21,724 bases of DNA from Mesostigma viride (lineage: Eukaryota; Streptophyta; Mesostigmatophyceae; Mesostigmatales; Mesostigmataceae). Below the pieces are notes generated by a model that was given only the letters and a program-made list of their open reading frames with translations, made no database searches and was not told the origin of the DNA. The stretch spans positions 6,647,254 through 6,668,977 of the forward strand of contig RPFO01000667.1 in NCBI GenBank assembly GCA_009746045.1, given 5' to 3'. This document shows positions 15,683 through 21,724 of the stretch, in pieces. Position 1 is the first letter of the stretch, and the number at the start of each line of letters is the position of its first letter. The translations under genes and the position numbers were made by a program.

Positions 15683-17062
15683 TCGGGGTTCTTTGAACGG
15701 AGTTTCTTCTATACGTGAATGCGGGAACAAGAGGCCGCTGGATGAGCGGCTTATAGGTCGCAGTGTTTACTCGTAGCTGTTTGGCTAGAGCTTTTGTGAT
15801 TAGTAGATGCAATATAGTGCATGGTTGAAAAATGAATTAAATAAAATGTGCGTTCCGCGCTTGGGTTGATTATACCCGGGCGGAACGGGGCGTGAGGTGC
15901 AGTGCCCCTGAAAAGAACAACCTACGCATTATTTAATACTAGCCGTGCAGATTCGGGATATTCTACCCCCGGTCTGTACGGTTAGCGTCTTACTAGCATC
16001 CACTAAACATAAGGGTTTAATGACGTCAGTTAGCTAGGGATAAGGGAGGTTTTGCGACTAAAAGCCGCTCTGGCTGGTTTTGTCGGCCTCTTTCTTTGCT
16101 CGTTGTCGTTGCGGCGGCAGCCGCAGCTATGGGTGCTGCGGAGCAAAATCCCAAAAGCACTGGTTGCACTGGCCACTTGGCCAGTGGTGAGACTTCCAGT
16201 TGTTAACCGGCCAGGCGTAGTTCCTCGCCCGGTTAACTAAAAGAAAAGAAAAAGATTACCTCCGGTCCGCACCTTTTCCCCAGCTTGGGGTCTTTGGTGG
16301 GCCGGATGCCGTGACAGGTGCTCAACTGTCGCTTGGTCGGCCCAGTGCGCGAGCTGGTGCTCCGTACCTGGGGATGCTTGCACCCCGGGTTGGAGCCGGA
16401 TGGCTGGCACTGGCGACCCGTGTCTCGGTCCGCGGCCTGCGGCTTTTTCTTCGGAAATTGCTGCTGGCCAGCAAACTTTGCAATTGCCTTCCGCCGAGGG
16501 GGGGTGGTTGGGGCTGGGGACGGCGATGGGAAAAGCGTCTAAGCTAGAAATTTTTTCCCCACGCATAGAAACCTCGGGGGGAATGCGGTCTTGGCTGAAC
16601 GGACTCTCGTTCAGCCAGGTGCCTGGGGCTGTGGCCTCGGGCATCCGGGCTGGCGGGGCCTGGGCTAGGTCCACGTTTTTTCTCGAAGCACCCCGGGTCT
16701 ATGGGGAGACGGCCATAGCGGTACCGACTCGGGGCCCCGAGAGGGGTCATGATAGGCTGGCCGTGCGCAATCGCAGTGCAAATGCGCTGGGCCTTTTTGG
16801 GCCTGGCCATGCATCCACAGCCGCCGGGCACACGCCTCCCGATGGGGGGGCTCCCGTTTTGCGGCAGGGCGGTCACTTGTGACAACGAGCAAGGTGGAGT
16901 GCGGCTTCAAGGGAAAGCCAGGGCGGGGGTGATTGGGCAACGTACTTCATGAAGGGCCTTGAACGGCGTGCCTCCGGGCATGTCAATTAGTGTCACATGT
17001 ATGCTTCCACTTATTGTTTTAATGAAGATGCTGGTTTTTGTGGGAGCTACGTGGGACATGAA
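15683..17062 (+). repeat. Long unit L1 (modules A-B-C)
   Basis: Module A spans 15683-16101, B 16102-16934 and C 16935-17062. A contains the hairpin GCCGCT-GGATG-AGCGGC and an imperfect GTTCCGC/GCGGAAC inverted pair. B is GC-rich and full of short hairpins, including ACTGGCCA/TGGCCAGT, GTTAACCGG/CCGGTTAAC and GCTGAACG/CGTTCAGC. Frames seen in B are not kept between L1 and L4 because of indels, so B is probably non-coding. Confidence 0.85.
16937..17059 (-). CDS. Ubiquitin-like 41-codon frame in module C (copy 1)
   Basis: ATG at 17059. The peptide begins MSHVAPTKTSIFIKTISGSI, continues HVTLIDMPGGTPFKALHEVR and ends at C. The IF-hydrophobic-KT-x-x-G...T-L pattern resembles the first beta hairpin and start of the helix of a ubiquitin fold. 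The rest of such a domain is absent, and the frame then runs into module B and stops. It could be a captured exon fragment or chance similarity. Confidence 0.3.
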
Positions 17063-17640
17063 TCGGGGTTCTTTGAACGGAGTTTCTTCTATACGTGAAT
17101 GCGGGAACAAGAGGCCGCTGGATGAGCGGCTTATAGGTCGCAGTGTTTACTCGTAGCTGTTTGGCTAGAGCTTTTGTGATTAGTAGATGCAATATAGTGC
17201 ATGGTTGAAAAATGAATTAAATAAAATGTGCGTTCCGCGCTTGGGTTGATTATACCCGGGCGGAACGGGGCGTGAGGTGCAGTGCCCTGAAAAGAACAAC
17301 CTACGCATTATTTAATACTAGCCGTGCAGATTCGGGATATTCTACCCCGGTCTGTACGGTTAGCGTCTTACTAGCATCCACTAAACATAAGGGTTTAATG
17401 ACGTCAGTTAGCTAGGGATAAGGGAGGTTTTGCGACTAAAAGCCGCTCTGGCTGGTTTTGTCGGCCTCTTTCTTTGCTCCCCACCCACCCACCCTTGTCT
17501 TGGTTGCCTCTAGGGCAACGTACTTCATGAAGGGCCTTGAACGGCGTGCCTCCGGGCATGTCAATTAGTGTCACATGTATGCTTCCACTTATTGTTTTAA
17601 TGAAGATGCTGGTTTTTGTGGGAGCTACGTGGGACATGAA
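17063..17640 (+). repeat. Short unit S2 (modules A-C, no B)
   Basis: Same A and C as L1, differing in homopolymer lengths. In place of B there is a roughly 30-bp linker (17479-17512) with CCCCACCCACCCACCC and a small GTTGCC/GGCAAC hairpin. The C module (17513-17640) again carries the ubiquitin-like frame on the minus strand (17637-17515). Confidence 0.85.
17479..17494 (-). other. G-quadruplex-type tract in S2
   Basis: The minus strand reads GGGTGGGTGGGTGGGG: four G-tracts with single-T loops, a textbook parallel quadruplex sequence. It sits where the short unit lacks the 830-bp B module. Confidence 0.8.
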
Positions 17641-17722
17641 AGACTATTATTATTATAGTTCGGCAATCTATGATAGTAAGACACACCGGATGTCAGGTTT
17701 ATCAGCGGCCTCCAGGGCTATA

Positions 17723-17743
17723 GCGTCTCGCTGCAGCGTGACC
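17723..17743. repeat. CTGCAG-centred palindrome, degenerate (inverted-repeat centre)
   Basis: GCGTCTCGCTGCAGCGTGAC plus C. The core and inner arms match the family and the outer bases differ. This and the 18127 copy are the only members outside the transposase-like gene. Confidence 0.6.
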
Positions 17744-17788
17744 GTTTGGTGCTATGACTGAAATGCAGAAAAAAATTTATTTCCATGA

Positions 17789-17858
17789 CCACACCAGGAA
17801 TCGAACCCAGAACCTCATTGAACATTTCTGCATGGTAACGATGTCAGCCAAACATCCG
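17789..17858 (-). ncRNA. tRNA-like / SINE-head-like sequence
   Basis: On the minus strand an A-box-like TGGCTGACATCG (17850-17839) is followed 43 nt later by a perfect B-box GGTTCGATTCC (17807-17797), the spacing expected in a tRNA gene. The T stem pairs with wobble, but the acceptor and D stems do not pair well, so this is not a functional tRNA as read. A tRNA-derived SINE fragment or decayed tRNA is more likely. Confidence 0.35.
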
Positions 17859-18126
17859 AATGTTCCCAGGTAAATGGGCTGGAGGTCGTCTCTTTTTATA
17901 CCTGCGGCCACAAGCACGGGTGACGGCATATTGGATGTCGTCCAATCCGCTAGCTTGGTTCCAAAAGATGGGATCGAGCTTTTGCACCAGCGCCGCGCTT
18001 CGAGTTTTCAGTTCCGTGGGGAGGAACGAGGATGCCACGTTTCCAATTTTTTCAATACCGTTCAGCCCTGTGACGCCGCGTCCGGTTTGCGAATTGCGAC
18101 CGTCCCATCGCCCATCGAAAAAGAAG

Positions 18127-18144
18127 CGCAGCCGCAGAGAGACC
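18127..18144. repeat. Half copy of the palindrome
   Basis: GCAGCCGCAGAGAGACCC keeps only the right arm of the palindrome family, as in the intron 3 array form. Confidence 0.4.
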
Positions 18145-18170
18145 CATAGCTAATAGTAACCAGCTGCAAC

Positions 18171-18291
18171 CGTTTGCATGCTACCTGCTTTTTTACAACA
18201 TCGCTTTGCTACCTGTGCATAACGAAAGGAAATCGGTCTTCAAGCAATTAAGGCAATCGGTCTTCATTTTCCCGCATAAAGAAAAAAGGTG
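18171..18291 (+). repeat. Direct repeat copy 1 in the central segment
   Basis: Begins CGTTTGCATGCTACCTGC, contains GCTACCTG and GCATAACGA, and ends near CTTCATTTT with AAAAAAGGTG. It is partner of 18750-18852. This copy has an internal duplication of AATCGGTCTTCA. Confidence 0.75.
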
Positions 18292-18749
18292 AGCTTTTGC
18301 CGCATCGTGGATGGTAGGCTGACAAACTGCGTTCTATCAAAACGGCAACTAAACAGCGCATGCACGCCGACGACACAGTTAGCCAGCTGGGCGAAGACAT
18401 GTCCTTGCTGCCATCGCAAGAAACTCTATGTTGCAGCAAGAGTGATAAAAATGTCTGGCTTCCTTCTTTTCGTTGCTAGCGAAACCCTGCAGACATCTCG
18501 GTAGAGTCAGCTAAGCCGATCCTAATCCACATCTGGCATCCATCCCTTTAGTCTAGTTGCCATGGAGCGTTTCTTGGTCTCGCACATGTCGATCATGGTG
18601 GTGCTAGGCTTTCACTTGGGTCACCTTTCCATGTTTGCTATGCCTTTGGTCTGGTTAGGTTGTAGGTGTAGATGTGCACATACTGCATTTGCTGCGCTTC
18701 TAATCGGTGCTCCTGTTTGATGCTTTTTTTCCCCTTCATATCGTTTCGA

Positions 18750-18852
18750 CGTTTGCATGCTACCTGCCGGATTATAACATCGGACGTTGCTACCTGCCTG
18801 CATAACGATAGTTTGCAAGAAATCTTCATTTTGCCGAAACACAAAAAAGGTG
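18750..18852 (+). repeat. Direct repeat copy 2, abutting the right arm
   Basis: Same order of motifs as the copy at 18171, ending in CAAAAAAGGTG exactly where the right inverted arm begins. Confidence 0.75.
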
Positions 18853-19427
18853 TTCATGTCCCACGTAGCTCCCACAAAAACCAGCATCTTCATTAAAACA
18901 ATAAGTGGAAGCATACATGTGACACTAATTGACATGCCCGGAGGCACGCCGTTCAAGGCCCTTCATGAAGTACGTTGCCCTAGAGGCAACCAAGACAAGG
19001 GTGGGTGGGTGGGGAGCAAAGAAGAGGCCGACAAAACCAGCCAGAGCGGCTTTTAGTCGCAAAACCTCCCTTATCCCTAGCTAACTGACATCATTAAACC
19101 CTTATGTTTAGTGGATGCTAGTAAGACGCTAACCGTACAGACCGGGGGTAGAATATCCCGAATCTGCACGGCTAATATTAAATAATGCGTAGGTTGTTCT
19201 TTTCAGGGGCACTGCACCTCACGCCCGTTCCGCCGGGTATAATCAACCCAAGCGCGGAACGCACATTTTATTTAATTCATTTTTCAACCATGCACTATAT
19301 TGCATCTACTAATCACAAAAGCTCTAGCCAAACAGCTACGAGTAAACACTGCCCTATAAGCCGCTCATCCAGCGGCCTCTTGTTCCCGCATTCACGTATA
19401 GAAGAAACTCCGTTCAAAGAACCCCGA
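18853..19427 (-). repeat. Short unit S3 (inverted, C-A)
   Basis: Reverse complement of S2. The C module (18853-18980) has the ubiquitin-like frame on the plus strand at 18856-18978, and the G-rich tract GGGTGGGTGGGTGGGG lies at 18999-19014. It ends at CCCCGA, followed directly by L4. Confidence 0.85.
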
Positions 19428-20801
19428 TTCATGTCCCACGTAGCTCCCACAAAAACCAGCATCTTCATTAAAACAATAAGTGGAAGCATACATGTGACAC
19501 TAATTGACATGCCCGGAGGCACGCCGTTCAAGGCCCTTCATGAAGTACGTTGCCAATCACCCCCGCCCTGGCTTTCCCTTGAAGCCGCCACTCCACCTTG
19601 CTCGTTGTCACAAGTGACCGCCCTGCCGCAAAAGGAGCCCCCCCACATCGGGAGGCGTGTGCCCGGCGGCTGTGGATGCATGGCCAGGCCCAAAAAGGCC
19701 CAGCGCATTTGCACTGCGATTACGCACGGCCAGCCTATCATGACCCCTCTCGGGGCCCCGAGTCGCTACCGCTATGGCCGTCTCCCATAGACCCGGGTGC
19801 TTCGAGAAAAAACGTGGACCTAGCCCAGGCCCCGCCAGCCCGGATGCCCGAGGCCACAGCCCCAGGCACCTGGCTGAACGAGAGTCCGTTCAGCCAAGAC
19901 CGCATTCCCCCCGAGGTTTCTATGCGTGGGGAAAAAATTTCTAGCTTAGACGCTTTTCCCATCGCCGTCCCCAGCCCCAACCACCCCCCCCTCGGCGGAA
20001 GGCAATTGCAAAGTTTGCTGGCCAGCAGCAATTTCCGAAGAAAAAGCCGCAGGCCGCGGACCGAGACACGGGTCGCCAGTTGCCAGCCATCCGGCTCCAA
20101 CCCGGGGTGCAAGCATCCCCAGGTACGGAGCACCAGCTCGCGCACTGGGCCGACCAAGCGACAGTTGAGCACCTGTCACGGCATCCGGCCCACCAAAGAC
20201 CCAAGCTGGGAAAAGGTCGGACCGGAGGTAATCTTTTTCTTTTCTTTTAGTTAACCGGGCGAGGAACTACGCCTGGCCGGTTAACAACTGGAAGTCTCAC
20301 CACTGGCCAAGTGGCCAGTGCAACCAGTGCTTTTGGATTTTGCTCGCAGCACCCATAGCTGCGGCTGCCGCCGCAACGACAACGAGCAAAGAAAGAGGCC
20401 GACAAAACCAGCCAGAGCGGCTTTTTAGTCGCAAAACCTCCCTTATCCCTAGCTAACTGACATCTTAAAAACCCTTATGTTTAGTGGATGCTAGTAAGCG
20501 CTAACGTACAGACCGGGGGTAGAATTCCCGAATCTGCACGGCTAATATTAAATAATGCGTAGGTTGTTCTTTTCAGGGGGCACTGCACCTCACGCCCGTT
20601 CCGCCCGGGTATAATCAACCCAAGCGCGGAACGCACATTTTATTTAATTCATTTTTCAACCATGCACTATATTGCATCTACTAATCACAAAGCTCTAGCA
20701 AAACAGCTACGAGTAAACACCTGCGACCTATAAGCCGCTCATTCCAGCGGCCTCTTGTTCCCGCATTCACGTATAGAAGAAACTCCGTTCAAAGAACCCG
20801 A
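19428..20801 (-). repeat. Long unit L4 (inverted, C-B-A)
   Basis: Reverse complement of L1: C 19428-19554 (ubiquitin-like frame + strand 19431-19553), B 19555-20384, A 20385-20801. Compared with the other three A modules, this copy has more single-base gains and losses, for example near 20464, 20499, 20504, 20525, 20700 and 20744. Confidence 0.85.
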
Positions 20802-20849
20802 ATCTTTGCCGCAACGTGGTGGTTGGACTTAGCGCTGACTAAACATTGT

Positions 20850-21724
20850 GCTGCTACGTATCAATAATGTGGGGGGGTGCTGCTACGTATCAATACATGT
20901 GGGGGGGCTGCTACGTATCAATACATGTGGGGTGCTGCTACGTATCAATACATGTGGGGGGGTGCTGCTACGTATCAATAATGTGGGGGTGCTGCTACGT
21001 ATCAATACATGTGGGGGGTGCTGCTACGTATCAATACTGTGGGGGGTGCTGCTACGTATCAATATGTGGGGGGTGAATGCTACGTATCAATACATGTGGG
21101 GGGTGTGCTACGTATCAATACATGTGGGGGGGTGCTGCTACGTATCAATACATTGTGGGGGGGTGCTGCCTACTATCAATACAATGTGGGGGGGTGCTGC
21201 TACGTATCAATACATTGTTGGGGGTTACGTATCATACATGTGGGGGGTGCTGCTACGTATCAATCTATTGTGGGGGGTGCTGCTACGTATCAATACATGT
21301 GGGGGGTGCTGCTACGTATCAATACATGTGGGGGGTGCTGCTACGTATCAATACATGTGGGGGGGTGCTGCAGTAAGTATCAATACATGTGGGGGGTCTG
21401 CTACGTATCAATTACAGTTGGGGGGTGCTGCTACGTATCAATACATGTGGGGCGGTGCTGCTACGTATCAATACAGTTGGGGGGTGCTGCTACGTATCAA
21501 TACATGTGGGGGGTGCTGCTACGTATCAATACAGTTGGGGGGTTGCTGCTACGTATCAATACATGTGGGGCGGTGCTGCTACGTATCAATACATGTGGGG
21601 GGTGCTGCTACGTATCAATACATGTGGGGGTGCTGCTACGTATCAATACATGTGGGGGGGTGCTGCTAACGTATCAATAATGTGGGGGGCTGCTACGTAA
21701 TCTTACCCCATACATGTGGGGGGG
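20850..21724 (+). repeat. About 29-bp minisatellite, roughly 30 copies
   Basis: The core TGCTACGTATCAATACATG is followed by T and a run of four to seven G, then TGC. Most variation is in the G run. Between about 21410 and 21560 units ending CAGTTGGGG alternate with units ending CATGTGGGG, a two-unit higher-order pattern. All three plus-strand frames are open simply because the unit lacks stops, so I do not regard it as coding. The array starts about 50 bp after the inverted-repeat element and runs to the window edge. Confidence 0.95.

Larger units (their letters stand above)
17641..18852. other. Central segment between the inverted arms
   Basis: No transposase or other recognisable gene is present. 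Contents: a degenerate palindrome at 17723-17743, a tRNA-like sequence at 17789-17858 (-), a possible coding-like stretch around 17844-18038 on the minus strand of unknown identity, a half palindrome at 18127-18144, and two copies of a roughly 105-120-bp direct repeat (18171-18291 and 18750-18852). A hydrophobic, Met-rich 52-codon ATG frame lies at 18562-18720 (+) without further support. Confidence 0.5.
15683..20801. mobile_element. 5.1-kb composite inverted-repeat element
   Basis: The left arm (15683-17640) and right arm (18853-20801) are near-identical reverse complements of about 1.95 kb around a 1.2-kb centre. Each arm is itself two units that share the same ends: a long unit outside and a short unit inside. 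The order is long, short, centre, short inverted, long inverted. Both outer ends read TCGGGGTTC or its complement, the right end having lost one C. No obvious target-site duplication flanks it. It may be a DNA transposon with compound terminal repeats, or an inverted duplication of a tandem pair of repeats. Confidence 0.75.

Noticed and set aside
15740-15770. Possible hammerhead ribozyme in module A
   Set aside because: GCTGGATGAGCGGC resembles the CTGATGA core but has an extra G and is explained as a simple six-base-pair hairpin. No matching GAAA plus third stem was found.
16237-16882. Open frames of 113-218 codons in module B on both strands
   Set aside because: Small indels between L1 and L4 change or interrupt the frames, no motif is recognisable, and the DNA is dominated by hairpins.
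18562-18720. 52-codon hydrophobic, Met-rich frame
   Set aside because: It has an ATG and stop but no other copy, homologue or promoter, and is of a length expected by chance.
20846-21700. Long open frames through the minisatellite, giving repeats such as CCYVSIHVGG
   Set aside because: The repeat unit contains no stop in any plus frame, so all three are open. Frame changes at every G-run indel show no coding constraint.

Overview
The window is eukaryotic nuclear DNA. It contains a spliced gene with GT-AG introns, an LTR retrotransposon carrying a chromodomain, LINE-type ORF1 fragments, a foldback (MITE-like) element, a very large inverted repeat and two long tandem arrays. There is no bacterial operon structure. 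A double-jelly-roll-like viral capsid ORF next to algal/protist-style retroelements suggests an alga or other protist, or possibly a lower metazoan, but the sequence does not fix the taxon. Most of the window is mobile-element material, and no conserved housekeeping gene was recognised.

Layout. 1-772: 193 uninterrupted CATC units. 773-1617: no gene. 1618-2313 (-): LINE ORF1-like fragment, with a second broken copy at 2409-2700. 2717-3796 (+): N-terminally truncated viral capsid-like ORF. About 4335-9690 (-): a 5'-truncated Ty3/gypsy chromovirus, consisting of RT remnant, RNase H, integrase, a frameshift, GPF motif and chromodomain, then an extra 659-codon ORF, a polypurine tract and a candidate 113-bp LTR. 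10135-10572 (-): small unrecognised ORF. 10893-11107: foldback element. 11398-15482 (-): a four-exon transposase-like gene. 15683-20801: a 5.1-kb composite inverted repeat made of a long and a short unit on each arm around a 1.2-kb centre. 20850-21724: a roughly 29-bp minisatellite of about 30 copies.

Main observations. (1) In the transposase-like gene, reading phase is kept across three inferred introns. All three introns, and the DNA just past the stop codon, hold copies of one 22-bp palindrome centred on CTGCAG, and the exons hold none. (2) The protein is built like a DDE/RNase H-fold enzyme with a cysteine-rich N-terminal half and an HGKG-x2-DG signature. I recognise it as resembling unnamed proteins of invertebrate genomes but cannot give it a superfamily name. 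(3) The 5.1-kb inverted repeat is four copies of an A-C module pair. The outer copies carry an 830-bp hairpin-rich B module, and the inner copies carry a G-quadruplex-type tract there instead. Each C module carries an identical 41-codon reading frame resembling the start of a ubiquitin fold. (4) The capsid-like ORF suggests an integrated small DNA virus or Polinton-like element.

Intron, frame and domain calls were made by reading the sequence. No homology search was possible, so family names rest on motif recognition.
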